From Rhodospirillales bacterium (GTDB lineage: Bacteria > Pseudomonadota > Alphaproteobacteria > Rhodospirillales > JASLLZ01): a stretch of DNA of 36,587 bases. The stretch is taken from assembly GCA_030746775.1 (NCBI GenBank), contig JASLLZ010000019.1, positions 1-36,587 of the forward strand, given 5' to 3'. Shown piece by piece: positions 1 to 7,806 of the stretch (its first letter is position 1; each line of letters starts with the position of its first letter). The translations under genes and the position numbers were made by a program. The notes under the pieces were generated by a model. It was not told where the DNA came from and searched no databases. It saw only the letters and a program-made list of their open reading frames with translations.

Positions 1-198
1 ATCCACTAGCCATTACCCGCCAGGTAAAGGTTGAATATTAGGGCGTGTCGCCTCCGAGCAGAGCCACGAGCGGACGAGCGCTCACAAGGATTTGAAATAA
101 ATTCTCAGAAATGCCGTGTACCATTGGCAATATACAATCAGCAGACGCGGGTCGTCGACGGCCAATCGGTGGAAAGGCGACGAACAGGGAACGAGACC

Positions 199-582
199 AT
201 GTCCAGCTATGTACCTGTTCAATTCAAAGCCGTTCTATTCCGAGGCGCTGTCGCGCTGGTCCTTTTCATTGGTCAAGGCGCGTCGTTCGGGTCCAAGGCG
301 GACAATCACTATTTTTCTTTGAACGAGATATTCCCGAGCACGAAGTGTTCGCCTGTCATCCCGAATTACGAGCTGATGATTGCTGGTTTCACTGGCGGTG
401 AAATCACGAAATTCGAGGTTCAAAATGACCAGGGCGAGGTGGTTGAGGTCATCTCCACCTTCGTTAACAAAGATCGCGATCAATGGGCAATCGTCGGATT
501 AAAAACCGACACCAAGGTCGTCTTCTGCCTATACGCCTCCGGCATTGGTAAGGGCTCGGTCGATAGACGAACCATTCGTTAG
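199..582 (+). CDS. Small exported protein of unknown function
   Basis: I do not recognise this 127-residue protein. The ATG at 199 is chosen because it follows a purine-rich AGGGAA stretch. It also gives a signal-peptide-like N-terminus: a hydrophobic run at about residues 11-30, after a Lys and an Arg. The mature part contains two Cys (in TKCSP and VFCLY) that could form a disulfide. A longer frame reaches back to a TTG near 31, but its extra sequence is basic and unconvincing. It stands alone, convergent with the recombinase-like gene at 609-1028. Export is inferred and no function can be given. Confidence 0.5.
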   Translation: MSSYVPVQFKAVLFRGAVALVLFIGQGASFGSKADNHYFSLNEIFPSTKCSPVIPNYELMIAGFTGGEITKFEVQNDQGEVVEVISTFVNKDRDQWAIVGLKTDTKVVFCLYASGIGKGSVDRRTIR

Positions 583-608
583 GATAGTTCGTGTCCCTCT
601 TCGCAGAC

Positions 609-1028
609 CTATAATTTTTGACTGCGCATCCGGGGAGCCGGACGGCGCCGCACCAGGGGCGGCACCGAGCGCAGGACGCGCCGTGTCTTGGCGTCGGCCG
701 GCGCCGTGGCGGGCGGCGCATGGTCTTTGGTGAAGTCGTCGGCCCTAAATAGGGCGGCGCCTTGGTTCTTGGCCCGGGCGCGGGCCTCGATGCGGCGCAG
801 GGTGCGCGTCACCGTCGGATGGCGGTCGCGGGGCGAGCGGCTGTGCAAGACATGGGCGCGGGCAATGGAGCGCAGGCGCTTGACGATGGTCCGGTAGCGG
901 TAGCGGGGCTCGCACCAGCGTGCATAGGCGGCCAGGGTCCAGGGATGGGCCGGCAACGGCCGCAATCCCCGGGCCCGGCACCAGGCGACAAATTCCGTCC
1001 ACATCTTGTCGCCGATCCGCCTTGTCAT
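609..1028 (-). CDS. Short protein resembling the N-terminal core-binding domain of tyrosine recombinases
   Basis: The protein has 139 residues. The first ~70 (FVAWCRARGLRPLPAHPWT, then a helix-rich stretch with many Arg) resemble the SAM-like core-binding domain of phage-type integrases. No catalytic domain follows, since no RHRY tyrosine-recombinase motif is present. The C-terminal half is Arg/Ala-rich and low in complexity. The ATG at 1028 has a GGGAGG ribosome site just upstream. It could be a stand-alone DNA-binding protein or a decayed integrase fragment. It lies downstream of the peroxiredoxin gene on the same strand, separated by the dyad at 1051-1083. The family call is from pattern recognition only. 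Confidence 0.45.
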   Translation of the reverse strand: MTRRIGDKMWTEFVAWCRARGLRPLPAHPWTLAAYARWCEPRYRYRTIVKRLRSIARAHVLHSRSPRDRHPTVTRTLRRIEARARAKNQGAALFRADDFTKDHAPPATAPADAKTRRVLRSVPPLVRRRPAPRMRSQKL

Positions 1029-1050
1029 GGTGCGCCTCCCGGCGCCCGTT

Positions 1051-1083
1051 ATACCAAGGATCGGTGATAAATATCCTTGGTAT
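1051..1083. repeat. 11-bp perfect inverted repeat (possible hairpin)
   Basis: ATACCAAGGAT (1051-1061) and ATCCTTGGTAT (1073-1083) are perfect reverse complements around an 11-base loop. The dyad touches the stop codon of the peroxiredoxin gene. It could act as a terminator or mRNA 3' end structure, but no T-run follows on the minus strand. A dispersed palindromic element is also possible. Confidence 0.5.
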
Positions 1084-1742
1084 TACTTGGGCTGGGCGAC
1101 GAACCGCAAGTAGGGCTTTACCGTTTCGAAGCCGTCCGGGTACTTGGCCTTGGCGTCGTCGTCCGAAACCGTCGGCGGGATGATGCAGTCCTCGCCATCC
1201 TTCCAGTTGACCGGCGTCGCCACGTTGTGCCGGGCCGTCAGCTGGCACGAGTCCAAGAGCCGCAGCACCTCGTCGAAATTGCGCCCGGTGCTCATCGGAT
1301 AGGTCAGGGTCGCCTTGACGGCCTTGTCGGGGCCGATGACGAAGACCGAGCGCACGGTCGCGTTGTCGGCCGGCGTCCGGCCTTCCGACGTATCGCCCGA
1401 GTCGGCCGGCAGCATGTCGTAAAGCTTCGCCACCTTGAGCTCGGGGTCGCCAACCATGGGGTAGGTGACGGCGTGACCCTGGGTCTCCTCGATGTCCTTG
1501 GCCCATTTGTCATGGTTATCCACCGGATCGACGCTGAGGCCGAGGATCTTGCATCCCCGCTTGTCGAATTCCGGTTTGAGGCCGGCCATGTAGCCGAGCT
1601 CGGTTGTGCACACGGGCGTGAAGTCCTTGGGGTGGGAAAAGAGGACGGCCCAGCCGTCGCCGATCCACTGGTGGAAGGTGATCGGACCTTGAGTCGTCTC
1701 GGCGGTGAAGTCGGGCGCGGTTGCGCCTATTCTCAGTGACAT
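1083..1742 (-). CDS. 1-Cys peroxiredoxin (Prx6 family)
   Basis: This is a 219-residue thiol peroxidase that would reduce hydrogen peroxide and organic hydroperoxides in the cytoplasm. The PVCTTE motif near residue 45 holds the peroxidatic Cys. The long C-terminal arm, with NWKDGEDCIIPPTVSD and KPYLRFV, is typical of the 1-Cys Prx6 type. Full length matches the family (about 210-225). Two adjacent ATGs exist at 1745 and 1742. The second is preferred because it is better spaced from the strong GGAGGT site. An AT-rich stretch just upstream probably contains its promoter. It lies 78 bp downstream of the large flavoprotein on the same strand. A role against peroxide made by the flavin oxidases nearby is inference. 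Confidence 0.93.
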   Translation of the reverse strand: MSLRIGATAPDFTAETTQGPITFHQWIGDGWAVLFSHPKDFTPVCTTELGYMAGLKPEFDKRGCKILGLSVDPVDNHDKWAKDIEETQGHAVTYPMVGDPELKVAKLYDMLPADSGDTSEGRTPADNATVRSVFVIGPDKAVKATLTYPMSTGRNFDEVLRLLDSCQLTARHNVATPVNWKDGEDCIIPPTVSDDDAKAKYPDGFETVKPYLRFVAQPK

Positions 1743-1820
1743 CATGTACCTCCTAAATATTATTATTAAGACTCTAAGATTGTGCGAAAACGGTCTTTTG
1801 GCAAGCCCCCGCGTGTCCGC

Positions 1821-4778
1821 CTACATGTAATCGAAGCGCTCGATGGAAAAGGGCGTGATATCGTAGGACAGGTTGCGGCCCGTCATCTGTTCGGCGATCA
1901 GCCGTCCCGACACCGCGCCCAGGGTATAGCCGGTCGATGTCACGGCGTTGAAGAAACCGGGTCGTTTGGGCACCTCGCCCAAAAGCGGCTTGCCGTCGAC
2001 CAGCAAGTTAATCCCCGTCCAGCTCCGCAGCAGCTTGAGTTGACGCAGCGCCGGCACCACCGAGGCCGCCACCCACAGGTTTCCCTCGATGCTGGCGCGC
2101 GCAATTTGCGGCTGGTCCATGCCCTTTTCCCACAAGGCCGGCCAGCCGCCGCCGATGATGACGTTACCGTTGGTGGTCTGTTTCATGCTCAACCTGCGGT
2201 GGGCGTGGAGCAGCATGTGGCGAACCAGCGGGGCGGCGGCCTGGGTGGCGACGCTCTGGATCGGGCTTGGTACGATCGGAAAGCTAACACCGACCATGGC
2301 CGCGATGTGGGCCGCCCAGGGTCCGGCGGCGTTGACGACGCGCTTGCAACGGATAGGGCCGCGGCTTGTCGCCGCGACGAAACCCTTGTCCGCCGCTTCC
2401 AGGTCATGGATCTCGGTGTGCCTTACGATGCGGGCGCCGGCGGCCTTGGCGCCCCGGGCCAGGGCCGGCGTTGCCCGTATCGGATTGAGCTTGCCTTCGT
2501 GGGGACAGAACTCGGCGCCCAGGATGTGCGGCGATAGATAGGGCGCGAAATCGCGCAGCTCGGCGGTCGACAGGAAGACCGACTCCAACCCCCTGGCGCG
2601 TTCGCGGCGGACCTTGTTTTCCAGGAACTCGATATCGTCTTGCGTCTCCCCGACCATGAGGCCGCCGATGAATTTGAGTTCGATATCGCAATCGAGCTCC
2701 TCGCTCAGCGCCTTCCAGGTTTGGCCGGCCTCCAGATAGAGGGGCAAGGCGTCGTCGAAGCTCTTGCCCCAGGCGGGGTCGGGATGGCGTGCCTGGGCCT
2801 GCTGAAGCTGGGCGTGCAGCGTACCGGCGTTGCGCCCCGAGGCGTTGGCGTTGATGTCGTTTTTTTCGACCAGGATCGTCTCGACTCCCTCGCGCGCCAG
2901 ATAGTAGGCCGTGGCGCAGCCGAGGACGCCGCCACCGATAATCAGGACGTCGGTCTCAAGGCTCTCGCCTGTTGCCGTTGCCGGCCGACCAACGGGACCG
3001 TCGAGGGGCTCGGCCTTATTGACGAGACCCCGGAGATCGGCTTGCGGCCGCGCGATGACGCCGACGGGGACCGGCTTGATGGGCGGCCGCGGCGCGAAGA
3101 ATGAGAACTCGCCGGTCGCCGAGCCGACGCGGCGGTCGATCATGCGCGCCATCAGGGCGCCGCAGTAGCGTCCCTGGCACGGACCCATGCCGGCCCGCGT
3201 CTGGTGTTTCAGGTTGCCGACCGATTCCGAATCGCCTTCGGCGGTCCGGCGCAGGGTGGCCAGCGTGACTTCCTCGCAGCGGCACACCAAGGTATCGTCC
3301 CGGGCCAGCTGATCGGTCAGCGCCGGGGCGCGGAAGACGGTCCAGATGGCTTTCTGGAAGCGTTGGTGAGAGGCCAGGCGCCGGCGCCGGCGGTCCCTCT
3401 CGGCGATAACCGGATCGGGCAGCGCCTTGCCAAGATTTCCGGCCGCCTTGCAGCCGGCGATGAAGCCCTGCTCCATGGCCACCCGCGAACCGCCCATGAC
3501 GCCGCAGTCGCCGGCCACGAAGACGCCCGCGACCGAGGTTTCGCAATCGGCGCTCAGTTCGACGACCAGGCTGTCGCGGTCGGCGTCGTAATGGTGGCGG
3601 CAGCCGAGGGGCCGCGAAATGTCATTCGACGGCATGAACCCATAGCCGACCGAGACCGCGTCGACCGCGAATTCGCGGCGTCCCTCGGCGGCGGCCTCGC
3701 CGGTCAGCCCGATGGGGGCGACGACCGCCGTCTCGACGGCGTCCGAACCGCGGGCCTCGACGACGACGTGGCCATAGAGGACCGGAACGCCGGCGCGGCC
3801 CAGGCGGGCCAGATACTTGAGGCCATCGCGCATAAGATCGGGCGCATGGCGGAACGCCCTCAAGGCCGCCGGAACCTGCCCTGGGCCGGGGCGCCGGGCC
3901 GCCTCGACCAGGGCCACTACTTCGACGCCCGAGTCCACCAGTTCGCTCGCGACCTGAAAGTTGAGGGGCCCGTTGCCGGCCACCAGGACACGTCGGCCGG
4001 GCGCCACCCGGTAGGCTCTGACCAGGGTCTGGACGGCGCCCGTCGTCATGTAGCCGGGCAGGGTCCAGCCGGGCAGCGGCACGCCCTTCTCATAGGCGCC
4101 GGTCGCCAAGATCAGTTGCCGGGGCCGAAAGATCATGGCTTCGCCGTCGGCGACGACGCCGATCTCGTCGGCCGCGAAGGCCCCCCACACCAGGGCCTGG
4201 CGCAGAATGCGAACGCCCAGTCCTTCGACCTCGGCGATCAGATCGCGGCCGGCGCGGAACTGGTTGTCCATGGCGGCTTGGTCGCTAAAGGCGTGGGTTT
4301 GGCTAAGCTGCTTGTAGTACTGACCGCCGGGCGCCGGCCGCTCGTCGACGATGACCACGCGGGCACCGGCCGCCGCCGCCGCCCGGGCCGCCTGAAGGCC
4401 GGCCGGGCCGGCCCCGACCACCAGCACCTCGACCGGGTGCTCGGTCGTCTCGCCTTCGGGTATGGAATAGGGGGGATCGTCGCTGGGATCGGTGCCGGGC
4501 TGGGACTGGGTCTCGACGATCATCTCAGGGCCGAGCGGGGTCATGCAGGCACGCTGGTTCTGGCGCCCGTTGACCGTCACCAGACAGTCCGAACACACCC
4601 CCATGCCGCAGAACAGGCCGCGGGCCCGGCCCGACCTGGCGCGGCGCAGGGTCAGTTTTCCGGCCGCCGTCAGGCAGGCGGCCAGGCTCTCTCCCTCATA
4701 GCCCGACAGAACCTCGCCGTCGAAGGTGATGGCGACCTTTGGCGCCACCGGGACGATCTTGCTTGCCTCGATTCGCAT
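1821..4778 (-). CDS. Fused three-domain FAD/iron-sulfur amino acid or opine dehydrogenase (HcnABC/OoxAB-like)
   Basis: One 985-residue chain carries three units that are usually separate subunits. Counting from the upstream ATG at 4904, these are: a [2Fe-2S] ferredoxin-like domain with Cys 99, 104, 107 and 120; a pyridine-nucleotide-oxidoreductase-type FAD domain (GAGPAG at 164-169); a BFD-like [2Fe-2S] motif (Cys 541, 543, 576, 581); and a DAO-type FAD domain (GGGVLG at 657-662). This order matches the A, B and C subunits of hydrogen cyanide synthase and of opine or hydroxyproline dehydrogenases. The start at 4778 is preferred because the 42 extra upstream residues look non-homologous and that stretch lies in the divergent promoter region. 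The enzyme probably oxidises a secondary or D-amino acid and passes electrons to the respiratory chain. The substrate is unknown. A racemase-family gene is divergent. Confidence 0.88.
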   Translation of the reverse strand: MRIEASKIVPVAPKVAITFDGEVLSGYEGESLAACLTAAGKLTLRRARSGRARGLFCGMGVCSDCLVTVNGRQNQRACMTPLGPEMIVETQSQPGTDPSDDPPYSIPEGETTEHPVEVLVVGAGPAGLQAARAAAAAGARVVIVDERPAPGGQYYKQLSQTHAFSDQAAMDNQFRAGRDLIAEVEGLGVRILRQALVWGAFAADEIGVVADGEAMIFRPRQLILATGAYEKGVPLPGWTLPGYMTTGAVQTLVRAYRVAPGRRVLVAGNGPLNFQVASELVDSGVEVVALVEAARRPGPGQVPAALRAFRHAPDLMRDGLKYLARLGRAGVPVLYGHVVVEARGSDAVETAVVAPIGLTGEAAAEGRREFAVDAVSVGYGFMPSNDISRPLGCRHHYDADRDSLVVELSADCETSVAGVFVAGDCGVMGGSRVAMEQGFIAGCKAAGNLGKALPDPVIAERDRRRRRLASHQRFQKAIWTVFRAPALTDQLARDDTLVCRCEEVTLATLRRTAEGDSESVGNLKHQTRAGMGPCQGRYCGALMARMIDRRVGSATGEFSFFAPRPPIKPVPVGVIARPQADLRGLVNKAEPLDGPVGRPATATGESLETDVLIIGGGVLGCATAYYLAREGVETILVEKNDINANASGRNAGTLHAQLQQAQARHPDPAWGKSFDDALPLYLEAGQTWKALSEELDCDIELKFIGGLMVGETQDDIEFLENKVRRERARGLESVFLSTAELRDFAPYLSPHILGAEFCPHEGKLNPIRATPALARGAKAAGARIVRHTEIHDLEAADKGFVAATSRGPIRCKRVVNAAGPWAAHIAAMVGVSFPIVPSPIQSVATQAAAPLVRHMLLHAHRRLSMKQTTNGNVIIGGGWPALWEKGMDQPQIARASIEGNLWVAASVVPALRQLKLLRSWTGINLLVDGKPLLGEVPKRPGFFNAVTSTGYTLGAVSGRLIAEQMTGRNLSYDITPFSIERFDYM

Positions 4779-4966
4779 GGTGTCGGGTCCCGCACCGATC
4801 GGTGCTTGTCTTGCGTGGCCGCCAATCGCCCTCGTCGAGAGGTGGCCCCGAAGGCCCTGTTTGTTGACGGAATCAACGATCATCTTGTTTACTGGTATCG
4901 CCAATCGGATGTCAACGCGGGCCGGCGGAACGTCACGCGACCGGACCCTGGCAGGGAGATCCCGTC
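4779..4966. promoter_or_regulatory. Divergent promoter region
   Basis: This 188-bp interval separates the fused flavoprotein (minus) from the racemase-family gene (plus). An upstream in-frame ATG for the flavoprotein lies at 4904, but homology begins only after 4778. No clear operator was seen. Shared control of the two genes is inferred from their divergence. Confidence 0.35.
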
Positions 4967-5695
4967 ATGGCCCTTTATCGCGGCGGACGGACCGTCTATG
5001 GCCAGTCCATCGGCATCTTGCTCACCGACAGCCGGTTTCCCAGGATTCCCGGCGACGTGGGCAATGCCTCGACCTTCGATTTTCCGGTCCGTCTGCGCCG
5101 TGTCGTGGTGCCCGAGGCCGAGAGCCATGAGTTGGAAGAGGACCGGCGCGCCATCCCCGCCTATGTCGCCGCGGCGCAAGAGTTGGAGGCCGCCGGCGTG
5201 CGGGCGATTACCACAAGTTGCGGCTATTTCACCACCTTTCAAGAGGCCTTGTGCCGGGCCGTCAATGTCCCCGTCTTCACCTCCAGCCTCTTGTTGGTGC
5301 CCATGGTCGCGCGCATGCTGCCGGCCGGCCGGCGGGTCGGCATCCTGACCATCCACAGCCGGCGCCTGACGGGGCGCGTGCTGGCGGCGGCCGGCATCAC
5401 CGACGAACCCGTCGTCATCATGGGCGCCGAGGAGGTTCCGGCCTTCACCGACACCTATCCCCGGGGCGCCATGCAGGTCGATCCCGAGGCGGTGCGGCAA
5501 GGCGTCGTCGGCATGGTCCGGGACCTGGCGCGCAACCACCCCGACGTCGGCGCCATCGTCTGCGAGGGGATTAACTTCGCCCCCTACGGGGCGGCGGTGC
5601 AGGAGGCGACGGGCCTGCCCTGGTTTGACATCATCGACTTGGTGCGCCACGTCCACCGGGCGGTGGTGAAGGAACCTTATCGCGGATTTCTGTAA
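4967..5695 (+). CDS. Aspartate/glutamate/hydantoin racemase-family protein
   Basis: The protein has 242 residues with the two-Cys layout of the Asp/Glu racemase superfamily. The first Cys is in ITTSCGYF (about residue 85) and the second in IVCEGINFAPYG (about residue 190). These enzymes interconvert D and L forms of amino acids or hydantoins without cofactor, and some members are decarboxylases or isomerases. The ATG at 4967 has a good AGGGAG ribosome site. It is divergent from a predicted D-amino acid or opine oxidase, which suggests it supplies or removes one stereoisomer of that substrate. The precise substrate cannot be read from sequence. Confidence 0.8.
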   Translation: MALYRGGRTVYGQSIGILLTDSRFPRIPGDVGNASTFDFPVRLRRVVVPEAESHELEEDRRAIPAYVAAAQELEAAGVRAITTSCGYFTTFQEALCRAVNVPVFTSSLLLVPMVARMLPAGRRVGILTIHSRRLTGRVLAAAGITDEPVVIMGAEEVPAFTDTYPRGAMQVDPEAVRQGVVGMVRDLARNHPDVGAIVCEGINFAPYGAAVQEATGLPWFDIIDLVRHVHRAVVKEPYRGFL

Positions 5696-5712
5696 TTCCT
5701 TGAAGCGGGTGT

Positions 5713-7011
5713 TCAGCGACAGGCCGGCGGGCCGTCGACGAAGCCCCAGCCGAAGACGGTGTCCCTGCCCGGATCTCCCGGGTCGACCACCTTGGCGCGC
5801 AAGGCCTGGCGCAGGGAATCGACGGATTTCTTGGCGTCGCGCGCCAGCTCCAGGGCGACCAGGACGGCGACATAGGGCGCGGCGAACGAGGTGCCGCTCT
5901 GCACCCGGCCGCCGCGCGGGACGGCGGTGTAGATCCGCACCCCGGGCGCCGCGAAGTCGATGTATTGCCCCCGGTTGGCCTTGGAATAGACGCGCCGTTC
6001 CTCGCCAAACGCGGTCACCGCCACGACTTCGGAATAGGCGGCGGGATAGGCGGGGCGGTCGGCGCTTCCCCAGTTGCCGGCGGCGGCGACCAAAATCATG
6101 CGCCTCTTCTTGACCTTGTCGAGGGCCCGGCGGACGATCTTGTTGTCGCCGCCGGCGATGCTCATGTTGACGACCTTGACCTTCTTCTTGGCCAACCAGT
6201 TGATCGCCCTCAACAAGGCCACCGAGCTGCCGACGACCCGGCCCACCTTGTTCTTTTCGAACATGTTGGCCGCCTTGAGCTCGGCGCCGGGCAGCAATCC
6301 GCCCCATTGCGGCTTGCCCACCAATATGGCGGCGACGGCGGTGCCGTGGTCGGCCGGACCGGGCCGGCGGTCCTTCTTGTGGAAGGACCTGAATTCGATC
6401 TTCTGGCCCTTGAGGGCCGGGTGATTGACGTCGACGCCGTTGTCGATCATGCCAAGTTCGATGCCCTTGCCGCAGGTCGGCTTGGCGGTCCGCCAACCGG
6501 CGAGCGGCCGGGCGGTCTTATCCTTGTAATCCTTGAGGGCCTGGGCCTCGAAGTGCTGGTTGACGTCGATGGTCAGGCCGGGGAAGCGGCCGGCCAGGGT
6601 TTGACGTGCCTGCAAAGTCGTTGATCCGGCCGGGATGCGAACGCGGTAGAGGTTCATCGCCAGATCGCCCAGGCTGACCCTTTCGATAATGGTAAAACCC
6701 AACTGGCGGGCGCCACTGTCGAACGTCGCCGGGGGGTCGACGACCAGGAGCTCCCCTTCCTCGAACTGGTTTTCGGGAAGCGATGATTTGAACGCACCGA
6801 ACCTGTCTTTGTCTTGGGCCTTGGAAGTCTTCAGGGATTTGGATCGCTGGGTTTTGCCGCCGGTCTTGCCCTTATCGAGGTCGGCGCCGCCGCCGCTTGA
6901 ACTCTGGGAGGGCTTGGACGGGGCGGGCGGCGAAATCCACCACTTCCAGCCACTCCAGAATCCAATGGCGAGGACAAGCGCGGCAATTATGGAGAGTGTG
7001 CCTTTGGGCAT
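5713..7011 (-). CDS. Membrane-anchored subtilisin-like serine protease (S8 family)
   Basis: This 432-residue protein has an N-terminal membrane segment (about residues 6-26), a Ser/Lys/Gly-rich linker (about 30-75), a pro-region, and an S8 catalytic domain. The catalytic triad is visible as Asp190 (GMIDNGVD), His222 (DHGTAV) and Ser375 (SGTSFAAPY), with oxyanion Asn313 (AAGNWG). It is predicted to act outside the cytoplasmic membrane, tethered by the uncleaved segment or released. It lies 30 bp downstream of the SprA-like gene on the same strand and is probably co-transcribed with it. It converges with the racemase gene, 17 bp away. The target is unknown. Confidence 0.88.
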   Translation of the reverse strand: MPKGTLSIIAALVLAIGFWSGWKWWISPPAPSKPSQSSSGGGADLDKGKTGGKTQRSKSLKTSKAQDKDRFGAFKSSLPENQFEEGELLVVDPPATFDSGARQLGFTIIERVSLGDLAMNLYRVRIPAGSTTLQARQTLAGRFPGLTIDVNQHFEAQALKDYKDKTARPLAGWRTAKPTCGKGIELGMIDNGVDVNHPALKGQKIEFRSFHKKDRRPGPADHGTAVAAILVGKPQWGGLLPGAELKAANMFEKNKVGRVVGSSVALLRAINWLAKKKVKVVNMSIAGGDNKIVRRALDKVKKRRMILVAAAGNWGSADRPAYPAAYSEVVAVTAFGEERRVYSKANRGQYIDFAAPGVRIYTAVPRGGRVQSGTSFAAPYVAVLVALELARDAKKSVDSLRQALRAKVVDPGDPGRDTVFGWGFVDGPPACR

Positions 7012-7041
7012 TGATCCACCGGTTTTGAATCGGCGGTCGGC

Positions 7042-7746
7042 TTATACCACCCGGTCGTGGGCCGCCGCCATGGGCTCGGCGCCGCTTGCCCTCGACAGCA
7101 AGTCGGCGCCGCGGCCGTATGCCTTGGAAGCCAGAATCGATTGGATAGGGGCGGCGCCCTCCGCGCCGTCCGCCCGGCCCGTCTTCTCGGCCCGCAGCTC
7201 CGCTTCCGCCTGTTGCTTGATCTGGCGCGCCTGATTGGCGACGGAGCGATCCTGGGCCGAGGGTTCCGCCGGTGCCTGGGCGGCGCGGATGACGATTGCC
7301 ATCTTGCGGACCGTCGCCCGGGGGCTCGACTCCGGGCTGACGTCGATCGAGACTTCGCCGCCGACGGCGTAGGAACGGCCGTCAGGTCCGCGTTGATATT
7401 TAAACCGCGCGGCGCCGCCGTATGGACCGGCGGCGGCGGCGTGGGCCTGTTCGTGGCGGCGGACCTCGGCGTCGCGGGCCTTGAGGGCATGGAGCAGCTG
7501 TTCTTGTTCCGGGGTCAGAAGTTGGGGCGAGAAGAGCCGGTTGCCTGCGGCGCCGCCGGGACGGTTCGAACCATCGCCGCGGCGGTCGCCGCCCAAGTCC
7601 GCGTCGCGGGCGCCGTTCTCGTGGGCGCCGCGCCCCGGGCCATCGGTCGCTTCGATGGGCCTGGACTCGGTCCCGGCGCCGTCCGGAAGGGGCGCGCTAT
7701 CGGGTGGCGCGACAACCAAGGGGGCTTGGAAAGCTGCAACCAACAT
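7042..7746 (-). CDS. SprA-related putative metalloprotease (HExxH)
   Basis: The protein has 234 residues with an HEQAH zinc-binding motif (98-102) followed by AAAGPYGG and KYQRGPDGRSYAVGGEV. This is the signature of the SprA-related family of putative metallopeptidases, whose function is poorly known. A disordered Gly/Asp/Arg-rich N-terminal part precedes it, and a charged coiled-coil-like Gln/Glu/Arg stretch follows. The ATG at 7746 is used; a TTG three codons upstream is possible. A clear signal peptide is not evident. It is directly upstream of the S8 protease, so the two form a candidate protease pair. Confidence 0.75.
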   Translation of the reverse strand: MLVAAFQAPLVVAPPDSAPLPDGAGTESRPIEATDGPGRGAHENGARDADLGGDRRGDGSNRPGGAAGNRLFSPQLLTPEQEQLLHALKARDAEVRRHEQAHAAAAGPYGGAARFKYQRGPDGRSYAVGGEVSIDVSPESSPRATVRKMAIVIRAAQAPAEPSAQDRSVANQARQIKQQAEAELRAEKTGRADGAEGAAPIQSILASKAYGRGADLLSRASGAEPMAAAHDRVV

Positions 7747-7773
7747 GAGAGGCAATATAGCATATCGGCGGTC

Positions 7774-7791
7774 CCGCGTCTTGTGACGCGG
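7774..7791. terminator. Short GC-rich hairpin in the gap after the DAO-family gene
   Basis: CCGCGTC (7774-7780) and GACGCGG (7785-7791) form a 7-bp stem with a 4-base loop, downstream of the oxidoreductase stop at 7807. No T-run follows on the minus strand, so a terminator role is weakly supported. Confidence 0.25.
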
Positions 7792-7806
7792 CCGTCGCCG
7801 GCGCCG

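Noticed and set aside
4779-4904. N-terminal extension of the fused flavoprotein from the upstream ATG at 4904
   Set aside because: The extra 42 residues lack family similarity and occupy the divergent promoter region; homology begins at MRIEASKIVPV.
3204-5348. Open frame of 714 codons on the plus strand opposite the fused flavoprotein
   Set aside because: It is antisense to a gene with clear domains, has no family resemblance, and is the usual shadow frame in GC-rich DNA.
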